DNA from: Verrucomicrobiales bacterium | Lineage (GTDB): Bacteria > Verrucomicrobiota > Verrucomicrobiia > Verrucomicrobiales > SKLO01 | Reading direction: 5' to 3' | Length of the DNA stretch: 14,586 nt | NCBI GenBank assembly: GCA_007123195.1 | Contig: SKLO01000490.1 | Coordinates: 1-14,586 of the forward strand | In this document: positions 1 to 11,293 of the stretch, in pieces | Numbering within the stretch: the stretch's first letter is position 1 | How the letters are laid out: each line of letters begins with the position of its first letter | Position numbers and translations under genes: made by a program | The notes under the pieces: model-generated | Told to the model about the DNA's origin: nothing | What the model saw: only the letters and a program-made list of their open reading frames with translations | Databases searched by the model: none

Positions 1-11
1 GAGCGATCGCA

Positions 12-116
12 ATGGCGTCCGTGAGCCGCCTGTGGGGCCCGTCCCTGGTCGTGGCCGCCTGCCTTGCGAGCCTGCTGGTCTTGTCCAGTTGCCGGGCTGT
101 CGGGCCGGGGCCGTGA
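12..116 (+). CDS. Possible very small lipoprotein (34 aa)
   Basis: An ATG at 12 opens a 34-codon frame ending in TGA at 114-116. The translation has a short N-region with one Arg, a hydrophobic stretch (roughly residues 11-26) and a lipobox-like LSSC with Cys at residue 27, as in a signal peptidase II substrate. Cleavage there would leave only an 8-residue lipidated peptide (CRAVGPGP). Entericidin-like lipoproteins are of similar kind but usually longer. The frame stays open to the left edge, so it could instead be the end of a longer protein. There is no clear ribosome binding site. The stop codon lies inside a repeat that begins near 109, so the gene may have been cut short. No function is assigned. 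Confidence 0.4.
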   Translation: MASVSRLWGPSLVVAACLASLLVLSSCRAVGPGP

Positions 117-253
117 CCACGCGGCGGTCACATTCGCAGGGGGCAAGAGGAGCCGTGAAAGACGTGGGCGCAGTGAACGAGCGGCGCGCCCCCCGGTCGA
201 ATTAAGGACATTCAACCCACGGTCGCTGCGCCCGCGAGGCCTGGGTGAGGCGG
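109..253 (+). repeat. Direct repeat copy 1 (about 145 bp)
   Basis: This segment aligns with 372-517 at a constant offset of 263, rising to 264 after a 1-nt gap. By hand count about 117 of 144 aligned columns match, roughly 81%. The best conserved part runs from the C-tract before 195 through about 240. It contains a palindromic core at 195-217 (GGTCGAAT ... ATTCAACC), followed by a GC-rich block shared with copy 2. No transposase, target-site duplication or coding signal is evident. It may belong to a dispersed intergenic repeat (REP or MITE-like) family, but that is inference from one window. Confidence 0.75.
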
Positions 254-311
254 AGCGCCGTGGTGCTGAGATGGCGGCAGTCATTGGCACGACCATGTGC
301 CGCGGCCGGCG

Positions 312-345
312 GCAGCCCCGTAGGTTGAATTGGCGCAATTCGACC
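312..345 (-). repeat. Inverted partial copy of the palindromic repeat
   Basis: Read on the minus strand, this segment carries the same core as the two direct copies: arms GGTCGAATTG and CAATTCAACC around a 3-nt loop (core 323-345), followed by CTACGG and then GCTGC, as in copy 2, with a 1-nt difference between them. Because the core is nearly self-complementary, the flanking block sets the orientation, which is opposite to the direct copies. Similarity fades outside this segment. It sits midway between the two long copies. Confidence 0.7.
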
Positions 346-371
346 TGCTGTGCGCCGTGCGAGAGGGTCGG

Positions 372-517
372 TGCCGGGACCACGCTTGGGGTTCATTCGC
401 TGGGAGCAAATGGGGCCGTGAATGAAGCAGGCGCAGGGAACGAACGACCCGCCCCCCGGTCGAATTGAAGACAATTCAACCTACGGTCGCTGCGCCCGCG
501 AGGCCGGGGTTGGGCGG
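372..517 (+). repeat. Direct repeat copy 2 (about 145 bp)
   Basis: This is the second copy of the repeat at 109-253. Its palindromic core at 458-481 is the cleanest of the two direct copies: arms GGTCGAATTG and CAATTCAACC with one mismatched pair and a 4-nt AAGA loop. It is preceded by a run of C and followed by TACGGTCGCTGCGCCCGCG, which is also found in copy 1 apart from its first base. In RNA or single-stranded DNA the core would fold into a 10-bp hairpin. Confidence 0.75.
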
Positions 518-590
518 TGGGTCAGGGGGCGGGCGTTGCTGCAGGCCATCGCTTGGGTGCCTCGTTGCGGCGGGGCGCGGTCTCAACCGT

Positions 591-613
591 CCGCCCGGGG
601 GGGCGGCTTTTTT
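591..613 (+). terminator. Intrinsic terminator upstream of ychF
   Basis: A perfect 6-bp GC stem (CCGCCC / GGGCGG) with a GGGG loop is followed by C and six T residues (608-613). This is a canonical rho-independent terminator for plus-strand transcription. It ends 41 nt before the ychF start. It could end a transcript from the lipoprotein/repeat region, or act as an attenuator in a ychF leader if the promoter lies upstream. Confidence 0.75.
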
Positions 614-654
614 CCACATGCGCGCCCGGCGGGAACCCGCTACTGTCGCGCCCT

Positions 655-3961
<3,307 letters not shown>

Positions 3962-4073
3962 GACGTGACGGGACTGGCTGGCAAGGCTGGCGCCTGATCG
4001 TGACGGCGGCGGACACGATGGATGCGGAGCGGGGCGGAGTCGAGGGGCAGCTTCAGACATCCTGATCCGGACG

Positions 4074-4111
4074 CGTACAAAGTGTCAGATAAAATGTTGT
4101 AATCTGTCTTG
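4074..4111. promoter_or_regulatory. AT-rich promoter-like island in the ligA/permease spacer
   Basis: This short AT-rich patch stands out in a GC-rich spacer between divergent genes. On the plus strand it contains two -10-like hexamers, TAAAAT (4090-4095) and TGTAAT (4098-4103), each 5/6 to TATAAT, but no good -35 at standard spacing. A small inverted repeat, CAGAT ... ATCTG (4086-4106), spans them and could be an operator. Divergent transcription must start somewhere in 3962-4372, and this is the best candidate. The rest of the spacer, apart from the 11-bp repeats at 4271-4325, shows nothing I can name. Confidence 0.25.
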
Positions 4112-4270
4112 CGCCCCCTTTGACGGGGCAACTTGATGGCCGCACGATGCTCGCAGCCCGAGGCCGGGAGCCCGCGAGATGTCCGGACACCATGGGCAGG
4201 GTTCGACCTGACCTGTGCTGCCGCCGTTGCGCAGGACCGGGCACCACGCGGCTGCCCCGGCCCCGGCTTG

Positions 4271-4325
4271 CCGTGCATGACCCGTGCATGACCTGTGCAT
4301 GACCCGTGCATGACCCGTGCATGAC
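4271..4325 (+). repeat. Five tandem copies of an 11-bp repeat
   Basis: Five head-to-tail units of CCGTGCATGAC occupy exactly 55 bp. Units 3 and, in part, the trailing sequence have CTG in place of CCG. The unit contains the palindrome TGCA within GTGCATGAC. The array lies 48 bp upstream of the permease start. An 11-bp period is close to one helical turn, so a protein bound to each unit would sit on nearly the same face. It may be a protein-binding array or a neutral minisatellite; the sequence alone does not decide. Confidence 0.9.
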
Positions 4326-4372
4326 CTGCGTGCTTCCTTGCGCGCGCCCCCCGGTCCGTGGTATCAGCGGGC

Positions 4373-6088
4373 ATGGCAAGCAGTGACACCTGGCGCACGA
4401 CCACCGCGATGGCGACGGCCTACCTGCGCGGGGCGCGGCGGCGGCTGCGCGACAGCGCCGGGGAGTCGCGCCTGATGGCGGTGACGATCACGCTGTTTCT
4501 GGTGACTTACCTGGCCGGCGGATTCTTCCTGTTCTCGCGCGGGTTGTTTTACCTCGAGCACCTGCCCTTGCTCGGTGGGATCCTGATCGAGCGGGTGCTT
4601 TACCTGATCTTCTTCTTCTTCTTTCTGATGCTGGTGTTTTCGAACGCCGTGATCAGTTACCTCAGCCTGTTCCGCAGCCGCGAGACCCAGTGGCTGCTGG
4701 GCCTGCCGATCCCGATGCGCTCGCTGTTGCTGTGGAAGGTGACCGAGACGCTGGTGATCTCCAGCTGGGGATTGCTGTTCATGAGCGCACCCATCTTTGC
4801 CGCCTACGGATCGCTGGGCGGGGCTTCGTGGTGGTTTTATCCCAAGGCGCTGGGCACCCTGGTGCTGTTTGTCGGTATTCCGGCCTGCGTGGGCACCTGG
4901 ATCCTGCTGCTGCTGGTGCGCTACTACGATCGGTCATGGAAGTGGCTGCTGCTCGCGGGCGCGGCGTTCCTGTTGATCTGGTATGGGTTGTCGGCCGATC
5001 CCCTGGCCGCCCCGGATGAGGACGCGCAGGTCGACGTTGCCTCCGGCCTCAACCAGGTGCTGCGCCACACCGAGATCAGTGTGCACCCGTTGCTGCCCAG
5101 TTCCTGGCTGAGCGAGGCGACCCTGTTCTGGAGCCGCGGCGGCGAGGCTCGGGCGTGGTTCTTTGCCTTGCTGGTGGCCAGTTACACGCTGATGGGCCTG
5201 TGGCTGACCACCGTAGTGGCGAGCCGGGTGTATTATCCGGCCTGGAATGCCAGCGTCAGGCGGGCGGCCCAGGGACGGCGGCGGAGCCAGGACCGCCGGG
5301 CCGACCTGCGGCGGGTGTTTGCCGGGTCGCGGCTGGGCGTGTGGCGCGCGCTGACCTGGAAGGACGCACTGAGCTTCCGGCGTGATGCGGGCCAATACGG
5401 CCAGTTCATGGTGGTGTTCGGCCTGTTGTTCCTCTACGCATTCAACCTCCGGCACCTCGGCTACGACTACGAGGATCCGTTTTGGAAGAGCGTCATCAGT
5501 TACCTCAACCTGACGGTGTGTTCGCTGGCCTTGTCGACCCTGACGACACGCTTCGTGTATCCGCAGTTCAGCCTCGAGGGCCGGCGTTTGTGGCTGTTGG
5601 GGGTGGCGCCGCTGGGCTTGCAGCGGGTGCTGTGGCAGAAGATTGTGGTCAGCACGCTGCTGGTGGGGGTGGCGATGGTGAGCCTGATGCTGTTGTCCGG
5701 GCAGCAACTCGACCTTGGCCAGGGGCAGACCCTGATGTTCGTGACCGCGATCGCCATCATGAGCGTGGGCCTGAGCGCGCTGGCCGTGAGTTTGGGCACG
5801 CTGTTTCCCAACCTCAAGGAGAGCAATCCGGCCAAGGTGGTGTCCGGCACCGGGGGCACGCTGTGCCTTATTTTGAGCTTTGTTTACATCGTCGGATCGG
5901 TCGGCAGCCTGTTGCATCCGGCGGTGCTGGAGACCGCCGGGCGCGGCTTGTGGAGCGGGCAAACCTATGGTGAAGCGGTGGTGGTGGCGTTGGCCGGGGT
6001 GCTGTTGCTGACTCTGGTGCTGGTGGGGCCGACGGTGTTTTTTGCCTACCGACGCGTAAAAAATTTGGCAATTCTAGCTAAGATGTAA
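4373..6088 (+). CDS. ABC-2-type exporter permease, ABC_tran_2-like
   Basis: This is a 571-aa polytopic inner-membrane protein with about 10-12 hydrophobic segments, including 36-58, 73-98, 124-146, 158-182, 190-205, 260-283, 343-357, 422-441, 453-475, 494-513 and 536-558. Two similar halves are suggested: the first contains SRETQWLLGLPI (102-113), the second YPQFSLEGRRLWLLGVAPL (396-414) and FPNLKESNPAKVV (478-490). These resemble the ABC_tran_2 family (Pfam PF16949, as I recall it) of large ABC-2-type permeases. No ATPase subunit lies in the window, so the substrate and even transport activity are unknown. The ATG at 4373 is preferred over an in-frame GTG at 4358; neither has a strong ribosome binding site. 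The last ~35 bases and the junction with the next gene are AT-rich. It is probably cotranscribed with the two genes downstream. Confidence 0.8.
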   Translation: MASSDTWRTTTAMATAYLRGARRRLRDSAGESRLMAVTITLFLVTYLAGGFFLFSRGLFYLEHLPLLGGILIERVLYLIFFFFFLMLVFSNAVISYLSLFRSRETQWLLGLPIPMRSLLLWKVTETLVISSWGLLFMSAPIFAAYGSLGGASWWFYPKALGTLVLFVGIPACVGTWILLLLVRYYDRSWKWLLLAGAAFLLIWYGLSADPLAAPDEDAQVDVASGLNQVLRHTEISVHPLLPSSWLSEATLFWSRGGEARAWFFALLVASYTLMGLWLTTVVASRVYYPAWNASVRRAAQGRRRSQDRRADLRRVFAGSRLGVWRALTWKDALSFRRDAGQYGQFMVVFGLLFLYAFNLRHLGYDYEDPFWKSVISYLNLTVCSLALSTLTTRFVYPQFSLEGRRLWLLGVAPLGLQRVLWQKIVVSTLLVGVAMVSLMLLSGQQLDLGQGQTLMFVTAIAIMSVGLSALAVSLGTLFPNLKESNPAKVVSGTGGTLCLILSFVYIVGSVGSLLHPAVLETAGRGLWSGQTYGEAVVVALAGVLLLTLVLVGPTVFFAYRRVKNLAILAKM

Positions 6089-6093
6089 TATTA

Positions 6094-6118
6094 AGGGAGG
6101 TTAACCATCTACCTCTTT
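6094..6118 (+). promoter_or_regulatory. Strong Shine-Dalgarno enclosed in a hairpin before the coiled-coil gene
   Basis: AGGGAGG at 6094-6100 is the only strong Shine-Dalgarno seen in the window. AGGGAGGT (6094-6101) can pair with ACCTCTTT (6111-6118), giving 8 bp including two G-U pairs, across a 9-nt loop that contains the palindrome-like TTAACC. The stem would hide the ribosome binding site and ends at the base before the ATG (6119). The Shine-Dalgarno is 18 nt from that ATG, longer than usual. TTGGCA (6065-6070) and TAATAT (6086-6091), 15 nt apart, form a weak possible promoter just upstream. Confidence 0.45.
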
Positions 6119-6769
6119 ATGCGCAACGGCACTCGTGGAACCTATGTCGAGGATGACACGCTCCTCATGTTCGAGCAGGCGCAGCGTGACCTGGAGCAGC
6201 GGGGCGGCGGCCATTCGGCGGCGGGCCATGACGACTATTCCGAGGGCGAACTGGAGCAGGCGCACGAACGGCTTGAAGAATTGCGGCAGCAGCACGAGCA
6301 GCTGGAGCGGCAGAAGCAGGAGCTTGAGATGCTGCGTCAGAAGCAGGAGCGGTTCACGACCGGCCGGCGTGAACTGAGCGAGCGTCTGCAACGGTTGGCC
6401 GGCAGCCTTGAGCGGGAGATGCAGGAGTTGGAGGAGGCGGGCGAGGTGATGGCCAACGCCCGTCAACTGGTGGAGCGCGACCTGCAATCGGTGCGTGCGA
6501 TTGCCCCTGAAAGATGGTCGCGTGAACATATCCACGAGGAATTGGACGCCGGGCTGACGGTGCTGGACAACGCCGCCGATCACCTGGACAAGGTGGAGCG
6601 GCGGCTGGCGGCGGTGTGGAGCGTGGTCGGTCCTCGCGAAGCACCGGCCGGTCTCGGCGCGCTGTGGTCTGGCAGTTCCTGGGATTACCTGCGGCGGGGT
6701 TTTTTCTTCTCGCTGCCGCTGATGACCCTGCTGGCCGTGCTGCATTTTGCCGGCCGGCTGACTGACTGA
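6119..6769 (+). CDS. Coiled-coil protein with C-terminal membrane anchor, function unknown
   Basis: I do not recognise this 216-aa protein. Residues about 42-125 are rich in Glu, Gln, Arg and Leu with heptad-like spacing and are likely a long coiled coil. A second, shorter helical stretch follows (about 135-168). The only hydrophobic segment is at the C-terminus (about 193-212), preceded by Trp-Asp-Tyr-Leu-Arg-Arg, which suggests a tail-anchored protein with its bulk in the cytoplasm. It starts 30 bp after the permease stop and is followed after 49 bp by another small membrane protein, so the three look like one transcription unit. The ATG at 6119 is used; the Shine-Dalgarno lies 18 nt away, so the true start is open, for example ATC at 6107 or ATG at 6167. 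Confidence 0.7.
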   Translation: MRNGTRGTYVEDDTLLMFEQAQRDLEQRGGGHSAAGHDDYSEGELEQAHERLEELRQQHEQLERQKQELEMLRQKQERFTTGRRELSERLQRLAGSLEREMQELEEAGEVMANARQLVERDLQSVRAIAPERWSREHIHEELDAGLTVLDNAADHLDKVERRLAAVWSVVGPREAPAGLGALWSGSSWDYLRRGFFFSLPLMTLLAVLHFAGRLTD

Positions 6770-6818
6770 CCGAATGGCCGGGTGGAATGGTTCCTTCCGG
6801 CGACAAGTGAACACTCCC

Positions 6819-7202
6819 ATGGCTGATTACCTTGAACGAAGCAAACGACAGCTGCTGCGCAGCCAGCCGCCGCAGCGCTCGCGCAACCGTCGAATGCGGG
6901 GCTCTGACCGCCGTCGGTTGCAGCTGGAAAGCCAGCAGGTGGCCTCGGAGATCTCGAGGTTGGAACGGTTTATCCGGGCGCCAAGGGGGCAGAAGAAGGG
7001 CGGATATCACCGGCGTCTGCAGGTGGCGATCCCGGCCGAGCGCACCGGCGGCCCGTTTGCCTCGCCGTTGTCCGGACCGATCCGGCTGGAGATGCACCGC
7101 CAGCGCCGGGCCCGGCTGGGGCACCTGGTGAAATTTCTGTTCTGGCTGTTCGTGCTGCTCGCCTTCTGCGGCTGGCTGGTTTACTGGTCGGCGATGGTTT
7201 GA
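6819..7202 (+). CDS. Small basic single-pass membrane protein, function unknown
   Basis: This 127-aa protein has a strongly basic N-terminal two-thirds with many Arg residues (about 9-33, 44-64, 93-99) and one hydrophobic segment near the C-terminus (about 102-122). The expected topology is a cytoplasmic basic domain held at the membrane by a C-terminal helix. The basic part could touch nucleic acid, ribosomes or acidic lipid; this is speculation. I recognise no domain. The ATG at 6819 gives a cleaner start, MADYLERSKRQ; an in-frame ATG at 6774 would add 15 residues. Neither has a good ribosome binding site. It follows the coiled-coil gene and ends 28 bp from convergent rpoD. Confidence 0.65.
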   Translation: MADYLERSKRQLLRSQPPQRSRNRRMRGSDRRRLQLESQQVASEISRLERFIRAPRGQKKGGYHRRLQVAIPAERTGGPFASPLSGPIRLEMHRQRRARLGHLVKFLFWLFVLLAFCGWLVYWSAMV

Positions 7203-7230
7203 ACCTCCAGCGAGCCCCCGGCGAGCCGTT

Positions 7231-9108
<1,878 letters not shown>

Positions 9109-9250
9109 CGGATCTGGAGGCGTGACCAAGGCTCGATGTCGTTTTAATTGGAGGCGGCAGTGGCCGCTCTTCCGGATGCGCCGGCAGCTGCCGCGGAAGT
9201 TCATGGCCGGGCAGTCAGGCCCATGACGCGGCGGGCTTGCTTGGAGCCGG

Positions 9251-11185
9251 TCAGAGTTGAGGAAGCTGCCTGAGCCGACGCTCCAAGTCAAGCACGTGTT
9301 TCCTCTGGCTGACAAAGCTCTGGTGAATCGAGGCCAGGTCGTCACCGGCACCGCCCCGGCGCAGGCGGGCCTGAAGCTGGCGCAGGTCCGCCCGCGCGGC
9401 GTCCAACTCCAGTCGCTGCCAGGCGCGGCGCATGTCATCAAGCCCGGCTCCGGGTTGGCGGCGATGCAGCAGGCGGCTGAACTGGCGCTCCAGCGCCGGC
9501 GGCAGGCTGGCGAAAAAGGCGGCCATGGAGCCGGGCTGGTCGGGATCGATGGCGCTGTCCCAGACCAGAGCCAGCAGTTCGGTCTGCGGCACCTGACTCA
9601 GCAGTTCCCGATCCCCCTCCTCGCGCAGCCAGTGCAGACAGTCGGGCTCGGTCAACGCCAGTCGGCACAGCATGGCCACGGTGTTGGACGGATCCGGCAG
9701 CTCGCGCTGGTCGCCCTGCGTCCCGCGCTGTTGGCGCGGCTTTGCCTGGCCCCAGTCGGGGTCGCGGCCGCCGGCCCCGGCCGGTGCCCGGTCATTGCCC
9801 CCGGGATCGCCATCGGTGCCGGGGCCGGGGGCCTGATGACGGGGCGGGCGCTGGCTCAGACGCGCGAGTTCGCGCTGGGCCACGGCGACCTCGTGCCGCA
9901 GCGCCTGGTCGGTCAGGCCCAGCACCATGGCGGTGCGCTGGATGGCGGCGTCCTGGGTCACCTTGGGTTCCACCTGGGCCAGGGTGACGGCCAACTCGCC
10001 GGCGATGCGGGTGCGGTCGCGCAGGCTGTTGAGGTCGAGCGAGCCGGCCAGGTGGTCGATTTGGTACTGGAAAAAATCCGCCGCCTCGGCGGTGAGCTGG
10101 CGGAAGTGGTCGACCCCCTGCTGGCGGATCAGGGAATCCGGATCCTGCCCCGGAGGCAGGGCGGCGACCCTTACCAGCAGGCCGGCCTGGGCGAGGGTGC
10201 CGAAGGCGCGCACGGCGGCCTTGTAGCCGGCGGTGTCGGCATCGAAACAGAGGATCACCTCGGGGGCGTGTCGCCGCAGCAGGCGGGCGTGCTGTTCGGT
10301 GAGCGAGGTGCCGAGCGGAGCGACCACATGACGCAGGCCGTGCTCGAAGCAGGTGATGAGGTCGATTTGCCCCTCGCAGACCAGCGCCACCTGTTCCCGC
10401 AGGATGTCGCGGCGCGACTTGTCGAGGCCGAACAGCACCCGGCTTTTCTGGAACAGCCTGGTTTCCGGCGAGTTGAGGTATTTGGCGGCCTTGGCCTCGG
10501 GATCCAGCAGGCGGCCGCTGAAGGCGATCACCTGGCCTTGGTCGTCGCGAATGGGAAACATCAGCCGGTCGCGGAAGCGCGCGTAGGTGCCGGCGCGTGG
10601 ATTGGTGTCCTCGCGCAGCGCCAGCAGACCGGCGGCGACCAGGGTGGAGGCATTGAGGCCGTGGTCGCGGGCGAACCCGACCAGCGCGGCGTGGTCGGGC
10701 GGCGCGTAACCGAGCTTCCATTCGGCGACGGTTTGTTCCTCCAGGCCGCGTTTGGCCAGGTAGGCGCGGGCGGTCTCGGCACCGGGTGAGTCGAGCAGCA
10801 AGCGGTGATACCACTCGGCGATGCGGGTGTGGACGTCCTTGAGCTGGCCCGTGATGCGGGCGTCGCGCATGGCTTCCGGGTTGTCGGCGTCGTGACGCAG
10901 CACAATGCCGGCGCTTTCCGCCAGCCGTTGCACCGCCTCTGGGAAGGCCAGGCTTTCGTAATCCATCAGGAAACGGATGACCGTTCCGCCGGCGCCGCAG
11001 CCGAAGCAGTGGTAGGCGCCGCGCGAGGGGCTGACGTAGAATGAGGGGGTCTTCTCCTGATGGAACGGGCACAACCCGCGGAAGTCGCCGCCGACACGGC
11101 GCAGTTTCACGGACCGGCCGATGACATCGACGATGTCGGTGGCTGCCAGCACTTGTTGGATGACCTCTTCTGCGATTCGAGCCAT
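9251..11185 (-). CDS. dnaG: DNA primase DnaG
   Basis: The protein has 644 aa, somewhat above the E. coli 581. It makes RNA primers at the replication fork with the DnaB helicase. The N-terminal zinc finger is intact (C39, H42, C60, C63 in CPFHQEKTPSF ... YHCFGCGAGG). The catalytic core follows, with YARFRDRLMFPI near 201-212, SGRLLDPEAKAAKYLNSPET at 223-242, and a TOPRIM fold with EGQID (271-275) and the metal-binding DAD (315-317). EGQID replaces the EGYMD of E. coli. A Pro/Gly/Asp-rich linker (about 445-500) precedes the C-terminal helicase-binding domain (about 501-644). The ATG at 11185 is chosen because the family begins just before the IxxVIxxxDIVDVI helix; the frame stays open for another 655 codons, but only as antisense of the nfeD gene. 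A weak GGAAG lies 4 nt upstream. It is probably cotranscribed with rpoD. Confidence 0.97.
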   Translation of the reverse strand: MARIAEEVIQQVLAATDIVDVIGRSVKLRRVGGDFRGLCPFHQEKTPSFYVSPSRGAYHCFGCGAGGTVIRFLMDYESLAFPEAVQRLAESAGIVLRHDADNPEAMRDARITGQLKDVHTRIAEWYHRLLLDSPGAETARAYLAKRGLEEQTVAEWKLGYAPPDHAALVGFARDHGLNASTLVAAGLLALREDTNPRAGTYARFRDRLMFPIRDDQGQVIAFSGRLLDPEAKAAKYLNSPETRLFQKSRVLFGLDKSRRDILREQVALVCEGQIDLITCFEHGLRHVVAPLGTSLTEQHARLLRRHAPEVILCFDADTAGYKAAVRAFGTLAQAGLLVRVAALPPGQDPDSLIRQQGVDHFRQLTAEAADFFQYQIDHLAGSLDLNSLRDRTRIAGELAVTLAQVEPKVTQDAAIQRTAMVLGLTDQALRHEVAVAQRELARLSQRPPRHQAPGPGTDGDPGGNDRAPAGAGGRDPDWGQAKPRQQRGTQGDQRELPDPSNTVAMLCRLALTEPDCLHWLREEGDRELLSQVPQTELLALVWDSAIDPDQPGSMAAFFASLPPALERQFSRLLHRRQPGAGLDDMRRAWQRLELDAARADLRQLQARLRRGGAGDDLASIHQSFVSQRKHVLDLERRLRQLPQL

Positions 11186-11246
11186 GGGGCTTCCAGGGGG
11201 CGGGGGATCGGCGATTTGCCGTGAATCCGCCCACGTATCAGTTATG

Positions 11247-11270
11247 GTGGCAACGGGTGCCCGGTGCCAC
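11247..11270. promoter_or_regulatory. 24-bp palindrome between dnaG and nfeD
   Basis: GTGGCA at 11247-11252 is mirrored by TGCCAC at 11265-11270, and inside them CGGG (11254-11257) is mirrored by CCCG (11260-11263) around TG. One opposed pair (A11253, G11264) breaks the symmetry. It lies in the 108-bp spacer between two divergent starts, 23 bp before the nfeD ATG. It could be an operator for a dimeric regulator or a hairpin in either leader. No T-tract follows, so it is not a terminator. Confidence 0.6.
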
Positions 11271-11293
11271 AGACTTGTTGAGTTTTGAAAGAT

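Larger units (their letters stand above)
117..654. other. Gene-poor stretch upstream of ychF
   Basis: I see no convincing protein gene in these 538 bases. The open frames have no recognisable domain, and their start sites are no better than chance in GC-rich DNA. The stretch holds two long direct repeats (109-253 and 372-517), an inverted palindromic core between them (312-345), and an intrinsic terminator (591-613). A small GCGGG-AA-CCCGC inverted repeat lies at 629-640. Nothing is seen in 254-311 or 518-590. No tRNA or rRNA is recognisable. Confidence 0.6.

Noticed and set aside
323..345. tRNA T-arm-like sequence (GGTTGAATTGGCG...)
   Set aside because: No acceptor, D or anticodon arms can be arranged around it; it is explained by the palindromic repeat core.
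64..468. 134-codon open frame across the repeats
   Set aside because: It spans the repeat copies, is Arg/Gly/Ala-rich, has no recognisable domain and no supporting start signal.
3962..4060. 33-residue N-terminal extension of LigA from ATG at 4060
   Set aside because: It is Pro/Ser/Arg-rich and unlike ligase N-termini; the ATG at 3961 fits the family start.
4271..4325. CRISPR array or plasmid-type iteron origin
   Set aside because: The units are 11 bp with no spacers, and no cas or replication initiator gene is nearby. The closest DnaA-box-like sequence in the AT-rich island (TTATCTGAC on the minus strand) matches the consensus poorly.
9257..10789. 510-codon plus-strand open frame opposite dnaG
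   Set aside because: Antisense shadow of the primase gene, low-complexity composition and no recognisable motif.
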